DNA from: Labrys sp. KNU-23
GTDB taxonomy: Bacteria; Pseudomonadota; Alphaproteobacteria; Rhizobiales; Labraceae
NCBI RefSeq assembly: GCF_008330945.1
Contig: NZ_CP043488.1
Location: 744,001 to 808,000, forward strand
Reading direction: 5' to 3'
DNA length: 64,000 bases
Both the position numbers and the translations under genes were made by a program. A model generated the notes under the pieces. That model saw only the letters and a program-made list of their open reading frames with translations, searched no databases and was not told where the DNA came from. The number at the start of each line of letters is the position of its first letter. The first letter of the stretch is position 1. Shown here piece after piece: positions 36,434 to 44,708 of this stretch.

Positions 36434-36514
36434 CCTTTCCCACCGTCTCACAGTCACGTCTTCGACTGGCGGTCGCTATCGAGGACATTAGGAATGCTTA
36501 CGGAATGACCGACC

Positions 36515-36592
36515 ATGTCGAGTAGCAACGCACGCCACGCCGGCGATCACGACGGCTCTACAGCTGCGGGCAATGGCGGGCCGACGCCATGA
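36515..36592 (+). CDS. possible 25-codon leader ORF coupled to the monooxygenase gene
   Basis: An ATG opens a 25-residue frame (MSSSNARHAGDHDGS to GGPTP) whose TGA overlaps the ATG of the flavin monooxygenase (ATGA at 36589-36592). The ribosome site is weak and the peptide is polar with several His, Ser and Gly residues but no Cys or Met run. The exact four-base overlap is the only real support. It may be a translational-coupling leader or chance. Confidence 0.35.
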   Translation: MSSSNARHAGDHDGSTAAGNGGPTP

Positions 36593-37659
36593 GCGGGACG
36601 GGTGAATATCTGTGGTACATCCCCAATGACGTCAGGGCCGGCCATCGCGGCGACGCGGCCGCCGCGGATCACAACAGCCTGGAGACGCTGACCGGTCATG
36701 CCCGGGCTCTGGAGGACCATGGCTGGAAGGGCGCGCTGATCGGCACCGGCTGGGGCCGGCCCGATACCTTCACTCTTGCCACTGCCCTTACCGTACGGAC
36801 CTCGACCTTCGAACCGCTGATCGCCATCCGGCCAGGCTATTGGCAGCCGGCTCAGTTCGCCTCCGCCGCGGCCACGCTCGATCAGCTCAGCGGCGGCCGC
36901 GTGCGCGTGAATGTCGTGTCGGGTCTGGACAATCTGGCGGCCTATGGCGATGCCGAGGGGGAACAGGCGCACCGTTATGCCCGCACCCGGGAATTCATGC
37001 GCCTGGTGCGCAGGCTTTGGACCGAAGAGAACGTCACCTTTGAAGGCGAGCACTTCCGGGTTGCCGGCTCTACCGTGGCGCCGCGCATTGCCCCGCGTGG
37101 CGAGCGTCGGCATCCCCGTCTCTATTTCGGCGGCGCCTCGGCGGCGGCGGAACGCGTGTCCGCGACCGAGGCCGATGTCCAGCTTTTCTGGGGGGAGCCG
37201 CGCGGTGGCGTCCAGGAGCGTATCGAACGTCTCAGGGCCTTGAGCAAGGCGCTGGACCGCGATCTTCCGCCCCTGGAGTTCGGCTTGCGCATCACCACGC
37301 TTGTCCGCGACACGAGGGAACAGGCCTGGGCCGATGCCGAGGCGAAGGTCGCCGAGATGGCCAGGACCAATGGCGCTGGCTGGCACGACCATCGCCAGGC
37401 CGTCGCCGAGGGCCAGCGCAGGCTGCTCGATCTTGCCTCGCGCGGCGACGTGCTCGACGACAATCTCTATACCGCCCCCGGCAAGTTCGGTGGGGGCGGC
37501 GCCGGCACGACCTGGCTGGTCGGCTCGGCCACCGATGTCGCCAATTCGCTGCGCAAATATCGCGATCTCGGCATCACGCATTTCGTGCTTTCCGATACGC
37601 CCTATCTCTCCGAGATCGAGCGCCAGGGCGAACAATTGCTGCCCCTGCTGCGGGATTGA
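36589..37659 (+). CDS. SsuD-like FMNH2-dependent alkanesulfonate monooxygenase
   Basis: This luciferase-like TIM barrel (356 aa) resembles SsuD, which releases sulfite from alkanesulfonates with reduced flavin and oxygen. Seen motifs are ALEDHGWKGALIGTGWGRPD, RPGYWQPAQFASAAATLD, the flavin-phosphate region GGRVRVNVVSGLDN and LYFGGASAAAERVS. Length is close to the 370-380 aa of SsuD. It follows the sulfonate-type transporter, which fits uptake then desulfonation. No flavin reductase (ssuE) is adjacent, so reduced flavin must come from elsewhere. Another sulfur- or nitrogen-containing substrate cannot be excluded. Confidence 0.85.
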   Translation: MSGTGEYLWYIPNDVRAGHRGDAAAADHNSLETLTGHARALEDHGWKGALIGTGWGRPDTFTLATALTVRTSTFEPLIAIRPGYWQPAQFASAAATLDQLSGGRVRVNVVSGLDNLAAYGDAEGEQAHRYARTREFMRLVRRLWTEENVTFEGEHFRVAGSTVAPRIAPRGERRHPRLYFGGASAAAERVSATEADVQLFWGEPRGGVQERIERLRALSKALDRDLPPLEFGLRITTLVRDTREQAWADAEAKVAEMARTNGAGWHDHRQAVAEGQRRLLDLASRGDVLDDNLYTAPGKFGGGGAGTTWLVGSATDVANSLRKYRDLGITHFVLSDTPYLSEIERQGEQLLPLLRD

Positions 37660-37677
37660 CGCTGGGACTGAACCAAT

Positions 37678-37778
37678 AGAGCGCTTTGCGATCTGGCAGA
37701 ATCGTCAGGCATCGCAAACACGCGTCGAATCAAAGAGTTAGAGAAAAATAGCGTTTTCGTCTAAACGCGCTTTGCTCT
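37678..37778 (+). repeat. extragenic palindromic repeat, copy B
   Basis: This 101-bp element begins AGAGCGC and ends TTTGCTCT. It shares the blocks GCGATCTGG, CAAAGAGTTAGAG and the terminal AGAGC/GCTCT with copy A (22651-22750). It fills the gap between the convergent monooxygenase and DUF1445 genes and reaches the stop codon of the latter. Confidence 0.75.
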
Positions 37779-38562
37779 AGAACAGCCGGATCTGGCCGAC
37801 GTCGGCATCGGCGTCGAGGTCGGTTATCAGCATATGTCCCGGTGTGTTGGTGATAAACATCTCCGGCGTCGAGCACTTCAGCACGCTTTGCGCCGTCAGG
37901 CCGGAAGCCCAGAAGACAGGAGTTTCGTCGGGATGGACATCGACGGCGTCGCCCCAGTCGGGGCTGTCGACGTCGTCAATGCCGATCTCGGCGGGATCGC
38001 CGACATGGACCGGTGAGCCATGGGCGTGCGGAAAACGCGCCGTCATGGCGCGAACCCTGTCGACGAGGTCCTTTCGGATCGGCCGCATCGACACGACCAT
38101 GTAGCCACCGAACACGCCCACGCTCTGAGTACGAATGGAAGAGCGATAGAGCGGCACGTTCTGGCTCATGGCGACATGGCGCACCTCGATGCGGTTCTGC
38201 TGGAGCATGTGCTCGAAGGTGAACGTGCCACCAAGTGCGAAGGCGACCAGATCGTCACGCCACAGGCTGATGATGTCGGTCCTGCTCCAGGTGCGCGGAC
38301 CGGCATGGAAGACATCATATTGCGGCAGGTCGGTGCGCACGTCGATCTCGCCGAGAGTCGGCAGGCTTGGGTTTCCGACCTGATTGACCCCCACCAGCGG
38401 CAGCGATTTGGGATTGCGCATGCAATATTCCAGGAAGTCGTCGGCCAGGCTGTTTGGCAGGATGATGACGTCCGCCTGCAGCTTGCCATCCGCCAGCCCG
38501 GCGGTGTGCCCGCGATAATGGCCGAGCCTGATCGCTTCGCGCAGACTGGTAGCGCCAACCAT
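37777..38562 (-). CDS. DUF1445 / D-glutamate cyclase-like family protein
   Basis: A soluble protein of 261 aa. Family features include RGHTAGLADGKLQADVIILP at the N-terminus, DFLEYCMRNPKSLPLV, the central FALGGTFTFEHML and VSMRPIRKDLVDRV. Bacterial members are annotated as putative hydro-lyases, and a eukaryotic relative is a D-glutamate cyclase. The ATG at 38562 follows GAGGAG at ideal spacing; a longer start at 38604 is weaker. It converges on the monooxygenase gene with a palindromic repeat between, and has no clear partner. Confidence 0.8.
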   Translation of the reverse strand: MVGATSLREAIRLGHYRGHTAGLADGKLQADVIILPNSLADDFLEYCMRNPKSLPLVGVNQVGNPSLPTLGEIDVRTDLPQYDVFHAGPRTWSRTDIISLWRDDLVAFALGGTFTFEHMLQQNRIEVRHVAMSQNVPLYRSSIRTQSVGVFGGYMVVSMRPIRKDLVDRVRAMTARFPHAHGSPVHVGDPAEIGIDDVDSPDWGDAVDVHPDETPVFWASGLTAQSVLKCSTPEMFITNTPGHMLITDLDADADVGQIRLF

Positions 38563-38785
38563 GCGGAACTCCTCGTACCTCGTCGCGATGTGTGGACGTC
38601 CCATTGATCTCTGTGGCCCCCTGCTTGTCGCGGGAGTAGAGAATTCCCGAGCAAGCAATTAGAATTATTGTGTTTTTTTGGTTATCTCGATAGATGGAAC
38701 GGCTCTTTGTTATTCGGCTGCCGGCCCGAGCGCTCGCGCAGGTTCCATATGACCGGGCAGTCTGTTTCTGCTTTTGCGACCATCG

Positions 38786-39592
38786 CTACCTCGTTCCACC
38801 GACAAGCGTCCTGAGGTCGCTCAGACCCTGATTCAGGAAGGCGAGGTTGCCGGCCATATAATGAACGAGGAAGGCGGCATAGAGCACCGAGACGAGGCTG
38901 AAGACGAGGGTCTTCACCACCAGCGACAGGGCGAAAATGTTGAGGTGCGGCGAGGCACGGGCCAGAAAGGCGAGTATGACGTCAGAAAGCAGCAGACTGA
39001 TGATCAGCGGCGCCACCAACGTCAGTGCCATGCCCAGAATCCGGGTCAGCAGGGTGAGCAGGATGGCGCCGGCATCGCGGCTGAAGATCGGCGAGAGGCT
39101 GTCGATCGCCCAGAGTGAATAGCTGTCGTACAGCGCGCTCAACGTGTGGTGGAGGCCGCCGGCGGCCAGGTAGACGCCCACCATGACGATCATCAGAAGC
39201 GTGCCCGTGGCGCTCGTCTCATGGGTCATCATCGGATCGATCAGCGTGCCCATGGTCGAGCCGCGCTGCAGGTCGACGATGTTGCCGGCCGCCTCCGCCG
39301 CCCAGAACGGGATGCCCAGCACGAAGCCGAGCAGGGCGCCGATCACCACTTCCTTGAGCATCAGCATGAGCATCATGGGCGCGTCGACATGACCCCGCCC
39401 GGCGATCTCGACGGTCATCGGGATGACCGGCAGCGCCAGCGCCAGCGCCACGCCGGTGCGCAGGATGCCGGCCAGCCGGGTGCGGGAGAACAGCGGCATG
39501 AGCGCGACCAGGCCGACGATGCGCGCCGTGGCCAGGGCACTTGCCAGAACCAGGGTTTCCAGCCCCTTGAGGGATGCAAACAGGTTTTCCAT
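38786..39592 (-). CDS. sctT: Type III secretion export gate protein SctT
   Basis: This inner-membrane export-gate subunit (about 268 aa) belongs to the FliR/YscT/HrcT family, with six or more hydrophobic helices. The conserved segment GIPFWAAEAAGNIVDLQRGST lies near residue 100. It is last in the leftward operon, and its start overlaps the end of sctS (a GTG at 39595 or an ATG at 39592). It assembles with SctR and SctS into the export channel. The gene usually next to it, sctU, does not follow; the next leftward gene is unrelated. Confidence 0.9.
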   Translation of the reverse strand: MENLFASLKGLETLVLASALATARIVGLVALMPLFSRTRLAGILRTGVALALALPVIPMTVEIAGRGHVDAPMMLMLMLKEVVIGALLGFVLGIPFWAAEAAGNIVDLQRGSTMGTLIDPMMTHETSATGTLLMIVMVGVYLAAGGLHHTLSALYDSYSLWAIDSLSPIFSRDAGAILLTLLTRILGMALTLVAPLIISLLLSDVILAFLARASPHLNIFALSLVVKTLVFSLVSVLYAAFLVHYMAGNLAFLNQGLSDLRTLVGGTR

Positions 39593-39864
39593 CACTGGCG
39601 CGTCACGACGGGAAACTCGTCCATGACCTTGGACGCCTCATTGGCGATCTGGTAGCCGAGGAGCGGGCCGACCAGCAGGATGACGACGAGAACCACGACC
39701 AGCTTGACGGTCTGCGGCAGGCTCTGGTCCTGGATCTGGGTCAGCGCCTGCGCAAAGCCGATGAGCAGGCCGACGACCAGGGCCGCGACGATGGCCGGCC
39801 CCGAAAGGATCAGCACCATCCACAGGGCGCTCTGGACCTTGGCAAGAATGAAATCATTGGCCAT
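39592..39864 (-). CDS. sctS: Type III secretion export gate protein SctS
   Basis: A 90-aa two-helix membrane protein of the FliQ/YscS family. Helix 1 (ALWMVLILSGPAIVAALVVGLL) is followed by the loop FAQALTQIQDQSLPQTVK and helix 2 (LVVVLVVILLVGPLLG). The Gln-rich loop is diagnostic. AAGGACCACC precedes the ATG at 39864. It lies 24 bp after sctR and overlaps sctT. Confidence 0.92.
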   Translation of the reverse strand: MANDFILAKVQSALWMVLILSGPAIVAALVVGLLIGFAQALTQIQDQSLPQTVKLVVVLVVILLVGPLLGYQIANEASKVMDEFPVVTRQ

Positions 39865-39888
39865 CGGGTGGTCCTTGCGGTGCAACCT

Positions 39889-40542
39889 TCAATTGTAGCT
39901 GAGGATCAGGCCGTGCATCAGGCGCGACCAGCCGTCGATCGCCACGAACAGCAGCAATTTCAGAGGAATGGAAATCAGCGTCGGCGAGACCATGATCATG
40001 CCCAGTGTCATCAGCACATTGGCGACCACCACATCGATGATGAGGAAGGGCAGGTAGAGCAGGAAGCCGATCTCGAAGGCTCGCGTCAGTTCGGAAGCGA
40101 CAAAGGCGGGCACGAGGATCTGCAGATCGTCGTCCTTGACCTCGGCGCGCGTCTGTTCCGGCCATAGCCGCTTGGTGCCGTCCAGGAAGAACTGGCGCTC
40201 CTGCGGCTGGGTGTAGCGCAGAAGATGCTGCTTGAGCGGTTCGCGTGCCAGCTCGGCCGCGCGGGTCAGGTCCTGCGTGGTCTGGAACTGGATGTTTTCC
40301 TGCTGCAATCGCCCCGAGATTTCGCCGATCAAGGGCGTCGTCACATAGACCGTCAGCACCAGGGCGATGCCGTAGATCACCAGATTGGGCGGTGTCTGCT
40401 GGACGCCGAGCGCATTGCGGATGAGGAAGAGCACGACGGAGATCTTCAGGAAGCCCGTCATGGTCACCACGGCCAGCGGCAGAATGCCGACCAGGCCGAC
40501 CGCGACGAGAAGGCCGAGAAGATTGGGCGAACCCTCAAGCAT
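39889..40542 (-). CDS. sctR: Type III secretion export gate protein SctR
   Basis: A core export-gate subunit of the FliP/YscR family (about 217 aa) with four main hydrophobic regions. The motifs are MTGFLKISVVLFLIRNALGVQQTPPN, ILVPAFVASELTRAFEIGFLLYLPFLIIDVVVA and LISIPLKLLLFVAIDGW. The ATG at 40542 overlaps the end of sctQ by eight bases and gives the usual N-terminus just before helix 1; a GTG at 40581 would add 13 residues. Order Q-R-S-T is the universal type III order. Confidence 0.92.
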   Translation of the reverse strand: MLEGSPNLLGLLVAVGLVGILPLAVVTMTGFLKISVVLFLIRNALGVQQTPPNLVIYGIALVLTVYVTTPLIGEISGRLQQENIQFQTTQDLTRAAELAREPLKQHLLRYTQPQERQFFLDGTKRLWPEQTRAEVKDDDLQILVPAFVASELTRAFEIGFLLYLPFLIIDVVVANVLMTLGMIMVSPTLISIPLKLLLFVAIDGWSRLMHGLILSYN

Positions 40543-41617
40543 CGGCGGCAATGCGAACGATACGCACTCCCATGCCGTCACCGACCTTCACAATCTCCCC
40601 TCGGCCGATGCGCTTGCCATTGGCCACGAGATCGACCGTCGGCTCGGAAAGCTCAGGAAGCGGCACGATGGACCCGGCGGCGAGCCGGCTGACCTCGTGC
40701 AGAGGCATGGTCATGCGCGCAAGCTCGAAGACGACCGTTACCGGCAAATCCTCCAGGCCCGTATCGTCGGGCCGACCGCTTGCCGATTGTGGTTCATCCA
40801 TGATCCATCCCCATCTCGTTTTGCTGATTTGCATCGGCGCCGAAACAAGTCTGCCGCTCGGCCCGATCGGCTCCGCCAGCGCCGCCCGACGCCCGGCCAG
40901 CACCACCAGGACCGCCTGCGCTCCACGGGTCCAGCCATCGGCCATGACGACGTCGCCAGACTGGAGGGAACGCAGCTCTCCAATGGTGAGGCTGGTCGCA
41001 GCCCACCAGAGGCTGAGGGGAAGCGGCAGGTCGAGCCGGTGCGCCGCGGGCGTGCCCGATGCGGTATCGAGGAGACGGCCGATCTTGATGGCGAGCTCGG
41101 CGTCCACCTGGAGGAGGCAGACACCGTCGGCTTGGCCGGTGGTGCGGACCGAGAACGCGAAGGGCATGTCATCAGTGCGGTCGATGGAGGTGGCCGCAAC
41201 CAGCTCGATCGCTCCCCCCAACCGCCGTTCCAGCCAGGCGATCTCCTCGCGCAGGAAGGATTCCAGCAGCAAGGCGGCGTGCACGGCGGCCGGCGGCCCG
41301 GCTGTAATGCCGGGATTGGCTCGTACCTGCCAGCGTTCAAGCAGCGCGCGCGTGAGACAAAGCCGGCCTCTTGCGGCACCGAGCTTGAAATCGATGGCCG
41401 TGGCGATACCCGCCTCCATCGCCGGCGGCGGCCACAGAGCCGAAAGTACAAACTCTTCGCCGGCAATGCGGATCTTCGCCGGCTGACGACGGCGGTAGAA
41501 GGCGTTGAGCGCCATGGCGTCCGCAGCGCCGATCGCTTGCAGCCGCACCGCCGAGACCGCTGGTTCGGCTGAAGGGCGCTGCCGCGTTTTTCCAAGTGCC
41601 GCTAGTCTCTGATGCAT
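40535..41617 (-). CDS. sctQ: Type III secretion cytoplasmic ring protein SctQ
   Basis: This sorting-platform component (360 aa) has a poorly conserved N-terminal two-thirds and a C-terminal SpoA/FliN domain (about residues 280-355). The latter shows LEDLPVTVVFELARMTMPL, PLPELSEPTVDLVANGKRIGRGEIVKVGDGMGVRI broken over the usual strands. A second SpoA-like part covers about 190-260. Many SctQ genes also make a short C-terminal form from an internal start; I cannot tell here. It starts 8 bp after sctO. Confidence 0.87.
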   Translation of the reverse strand: MHQRLAALGKTRQRPSAEPAVSAVRLQAIGAADAMALNAFYRRRQPAKIRIAGEEFVLSALWPPPAMEAGIATAIDFKLGAARGRLCLTRALLERWQVRANPGITAGPPAAVHAALLLESFLREEIAWLERRLGGAIELVAATSIDRTDDMPFAFSVRTTGQADGVCLLQVDAELAIKIGRLLDTASGTPAAHRLDLPLPLSLWWAATSLTIGELRSLQSGDVVMADGWTRGAQAVLVVLAGRRAALAEPIGPSGRLVSAPMQISKTRWGWIMDEPQSASGRPDDTGLEDLPVTVVFELARMTMPLHEVSRLAAGSIVPLPELSEPTVDLVANGKRIGRGEIVKVGDGMGVRIVRIAADA

Positions 41618-41624
41618 GCGAAAA

Positions 41625-42125
41625 TCACGCTCTTGCTGGCCCGGGCCTTGACGTGGCCGCGAGGGTTGCTTCCTCCTCGATCGTCATTTCCTCGATCGCC
41701 TCCAACCGGCGCACGCTGCGCGATCTCAGATCGTCGACGAGACGGTTGAGCTTCTCGATGGCCTTGCGCCGGGCGTGATGGTCCTCGCGTGCCTGTGCCA
41801 GTTTCTGCTGCTGCTCGGCTTGCACATGCCTTGCCTCTTGCGTCGCCAGCTGCAGCTGTTCCACCTCGCTTGCGGTCAGCTGGAAGCGGCCACGCAGCCG
41901 AAGCAGATCCTGTGCGGTCAGGGGCCGGTGCAGCAGGTCGGCGAAGGCGGCTCGTTCGTCGGCCGCCGCCCGTTCAAGCCGGGTGGCGAGAGCGGTGGCC
42001 GCCGATTGGGCCTGGTCCTGCGCCTCGCGGGCCAGGCGTTGCCGGCGCATGACCGCTTCCAGGGCACGCCGCTCCCGCAGGCTACGGATCTTGTGGAGCT
42101 GGGAAATCACCGCCTGCCTAGCCAT
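41625..42125 (-). CDS. sctO: Type III secretion stalk protein SctO
   Basis: A 166-aa, almost wholly alpha-helical protein rich in Arg, Gln, Ala and Glu, with two long coiled-coil arms (about residues 5-65 and 80-150). This is the YscO/FliJ fold, the stalk linking the ATPase to the export gate. Sequence conservation in this family is low, so the call rests on length, coiled-coil pattern and place between sctN and sctQ. It overlaps sctN by eight bases. Confidence 0.85.
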   Translation of the reverse strand: MARQAVISQLHKIRSLRERRALEAVMRRQRLAREAQDQAQSAATALATRLERAAADERAAFADLLHRPLTAQDLLRLRGRFQLTASEVEQLQLATQEARHVQAEQQQKLAQAREDHHARRKAIEKLNRLVDDLRSRSVRRLEAIEEMTIEEEATLAATSRPGPARA

Positions 42126-43470
42126 TGACGATGTCCCGCAAGCGTCCGGTGGTATGCTCCATGGCTTCCTGCTGGTCGGAGGGCTGCCGCAGGAAGGCGT
42201 TGATCCGGTCGATCTTGGCGACGGCTTCGTCGGCGACGGCGTCGCTGCCCTTCTGGTACTCGCCGATGCGCACCAGCAGTTCCACCTCGGTGTGGCGCGA
42301 CATCAACTCACGTATGTGGGTCGCGTCGGCCCGGTGCTGTTGCGAGATCACCCTATTCATGAGGCGGCTTCGGCTGCGCAGGATGTCGATCGCCGGGAAA
42401 TGGTCGCGCCGGGCGAGATCGCTCGACAGGAAGACATGGCCGTCGAGCAGAGCCTGCAGTTCCTCCGCGACGGGATCGAGCGTGCCGTCGCCCTCGAGCA
42501 GGACGCTGTAGAGGCCGGTGATGGTGCCGGTCTGGCCCGGGCCGGCCCGCTCGAGCAGGCGCGGCAGCGCCGCGAACAGGGAAGGGGGAAAGCCGCGCCG
42601 TGTCGGCGGTTCGCCCGAAGCCAGGCCGATTTCACGCTGGGCGCGGGCGAAGCGGGTGATGTTGTCCATCGCCAGCAGGACGTGCTGGCCCCGGTCGCGG
42701 AAATATTCGGCGATGGTGGTGGCGACGAAGGCCGCCTTGACGCGTTCGATGGCCGGCCTGTCCGAGGTCGCGGCGACGATGATGGTACGCGACATGCCCT
42801 CGGGTCCGAGCTGATGCTCGACGAATTCGCGCACCTCACGGCCGCGCTCGCCCACCAGCGCGACGACGGCGACATCGGCGTCAGTCCCGCGCACGATATT
42901 GGCGAGCAGGGTCGATTTGCCGATACCCGGCTCGCCGAACAGGCCGATGCGCTGGCCGCGGGCACAAGTGAGCATGCCGTCCAGCGCACGGATGCCGAGC
43001 TGGATTGGCTCGCTGATAAGCCCGCGAGAGAGCGGCGAGGGGGGATAGGCATGCACGGGGCGCCGGTCATCGAGAGTATCGGCGTGGAGCGGCCGGCCGT
43101 CGAGCGGCTCGCCGAGGGCGCTCACCACGCGGCCGAGCAGGCCGGGACCGACACCGATCTGCAAGTGTGCCGCGACGGGGATCACTTCCGTCAGGCTCGA
43201 CAGGCCGGCGAGGTCGTCGAGCGGGACCAGCACCGCCGAGCCATCGGAAATGCCGACGACCTCGGCTCTGACGCGGCGGCCCGTCTTCGGATCGACCAGG
43301 TCGCAGATTTCGCCGAGCCGCGCCTCTTCCACCGTGGCGTGGATGACGACGCCGACGACTTCGCGTACCCGCCCGCGGCGCCCTCGCTGGCTTTCTTCCC
43401 GCAGCCGCCTGTCAAGGCGCGGAACGATGCCGGCGAGTCTCGCGTCGATGTCGATGGAGGCGTTCGTCAT
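42118..43470 (-). CDS. sctN: Type III secretion ATPase SctN
   Basis: This hexameric ATPase (450 aa) unfolds and releases effectors. It has Walker A GLFGEPGIGKSTLL near residue 175, VVALVGERGREVREFVE, Walker B VLLAMDNITRFARAQREI and the type III signature GEPPTRRGFPPSLFAALPRLLERAG. All are intact. It starts within the sctL stop (ATGA) and ends inside sctO. The family is separated from F1-ATPase beta and FliI by context, as this locus has no flagellar genes. Confidence 0.95.
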   Translation of the reverse strand: MTNASIDIDARLAGIVPRLDRRLREESQRGRRGRVREVVGVVIHATVEEARLGEICDLVDPKTGRRVRAEVVGISDGSAVLVPLDDLAGLSSLTEVIPVAAHLQIGVGPGLLGRVVSALGEPLDGRPLHADTLDDRRPVHAYPPSPLSRGLISEPIQLGIRALDGMLTCARGQRIGLFGEPGIGKSTLLANIVRGTDADVAVVALVGERGREVREFVEHQLGPEGMSRTIIVAATSDRPAIERVKAAFVATTIAEYFRDRGQHVLLAMDNITRFARAQREIGLASGEPPTRRGFPPSLFAALPRLLERAGPGQTGTITGLYSVLLEGDGTLDPVAEELQALLDGHVFLSSDLARRDHFPAIDILRSRSRLMNRVISQQHRADATHIRELMSRHTEVELLVRIGEYQKGSDAVADEAVAKIDRINAFLRQPSDQQEAMEHTTGRLRDIVNG

Positions 43471-44090
43471 GACGCCGCCTTTCTGGTCGATCCCAGCGCC
43501 GCGGCAATGGCATCGAGCTGGGTTCCGACACTGGCATCCACAACCGCAGCTTCGCTCGCCACGATGCAGGCGTCGCGGGCAAGGGTGGAGTCGGTCGCGG
43601 TCTCGATGGCGAAGTCGAACTGCCGCTCCCGCCCGAGCAGGTCGAGTTCTTCGCGAACCCTGTCATACGCGTCGGGATGAACGGTAAGCCTGAGATATTT
43701 GGCCTGCCTGACCTCGGCGACAGCCTGGCGCGCGATCTTGGCGACGAGTTCATCAAGGTCGAAGCTGCCCAGCATGCGCCGGGTGACCTCCAGCACCAGG
43801 TCGGTCACCTGGTTTTCGACGCCCGCGATATAGCGATCGAGTTTGACCGTCGTCTCGGTGAGGAGGCGGGCTGCCTCCCGCTTGCCCTCGGCAAGCCCGT
43901 CTTCATAGCCCTGCGCATATTCGGCTGCATAGGCCCGCCGTCCTGCCTCGCGCAGGTGTCCGGCGTCCTGCCGCGCGGTTTCCAGAAAGCCATAGCCGTC
44001 CTGCCAGGCCTTTGCCTCCGCCGCGCGCAGGATGCGCCCGGTCGGGCGCTTGGGTCGATCGGCCAGGGGGCCTGTGTCCTGCCCTGCCAT
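43467..44090 (-). CDS. sctL: Type III secretion ATPase regulator SctL
   Basis: A protein of 207 aa of the YscL/FliH/NolV type. The N-terminal half is helical with A-x-x-x-G-x-x-x-G-like spacing (YAAEYAQGYEDGLAEGKREAA), and the C-terminal part has VTRRMLGSFDLDELVAKIARQAV and LRLTVHPDAYDRVREEL, matching the peripheral-stalk fold. It connects the ATPase to SctQ. It follows sctK by three bases and overlaps sctN. Confidence 0.88.
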   Translation of the reverse strand: MAGQDTGPLADRPKRPTGRILRAAEAKAWQDGYGFLETARQDAGHLREAGRRAYAAEYAQGYEDGLAEGKREAARLLTETTVKLDRYIAGVENQVTDLVLEVTRRMLGSFDLDELVAKIARQAVAEVRQAKYLRLTVHPDAYDRVREELDLLGRERQFDFAIETATDSTLARDACIVASEAAVVDASVGTQLDAIAAALGSTRKAAS

Positions 44091-44093
44091 CTT

Positions 44094-44708
44094 CTACCTC
44101 GAGCCAGCGGCCCGCCGCACGATCGGCGGGCCCAATTGCGTAGAAGGCGCCGGTCCGATGCCATCGAGTTCCGGACGGGGCGGCAGCTTGAGGCGGACCC
44201 GCATCCCGACACCCGCCGGCAGGGCATCGCACCAGGCGCCGAGGCAGCGCCAGCCATCGGCCGTGACCCGCCCCGCCAGGCCGGCGATCGGATCGAGGTC
44301 CTGTTCGGGACCGGCAAGGTCGCGATTGACCACCGCGAATTCACAGAGCGCTTCGCCGAGTTGCGCATGCAGCGCCGCCGTCGTCTCGCGGCGGATCACG
44401 TTGGCGAACGAAGTGGCCCAATAGATCGCCCCGGCCTTCCGTGCGATATCCGCCAGCCGGTCCGCATCGCAAAGCGCGATATGCCGATCGCTCTCATCGA
44501 CCTGCGGTTCCCGGGAAGAAAAGCCGTAATGGTCACCGATCAGGCGTGAAAGCCGTGTCTCCAGCCGTTCGGCGGTGAGCATATGCACGCAAGCCTCGTC
44601 GCTGAGCGTGCCGCCGAAACAGGGAGCCAGGCGGGAGGCGATGGCGTGCAGGGCGGGCTTGTGCAGAAAGGACTGCCAGGCGTCGGCGTCGTCGATCTTG
44701 CCGGTCAT
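44094..44708 (-). CDS. sctK: Type III secretion sorting platform protein SctK
   Basis: A 204-aa soluble protein of the SctK (YscK/NolU-like) family, which caps the sorting-platform pods under SctD. It is poorly conserved; visible features are HKPALHAIASRLAPCFGGTL near the N-terminus and a central YWATSFANVIRRETTAAL helix. The ATG at 44708 overlaps the sctJ stop and follows GAAGAGGG. The position J-K-L is the standard type III order and carries most of the weight. Confidence 0.8.
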   Translation of the reverse strand: MTGKIDDADAWQSFLHKPALHAIASRLAPCFGGTLSDEACVHMLTAERLETRLSRLIGDHYGFSSREPQVDESDRHIALCDADRLADIARKAGAIYWATSFANVIRRETTAALHAQLGEALCEFAVVNRDLAGPEQDLDPIAGLAGRVTADGWRCLGAWCDALPAGVGMRVRLKLPPRPELDGIGPAPSTQLGPPIVRRAAGSR

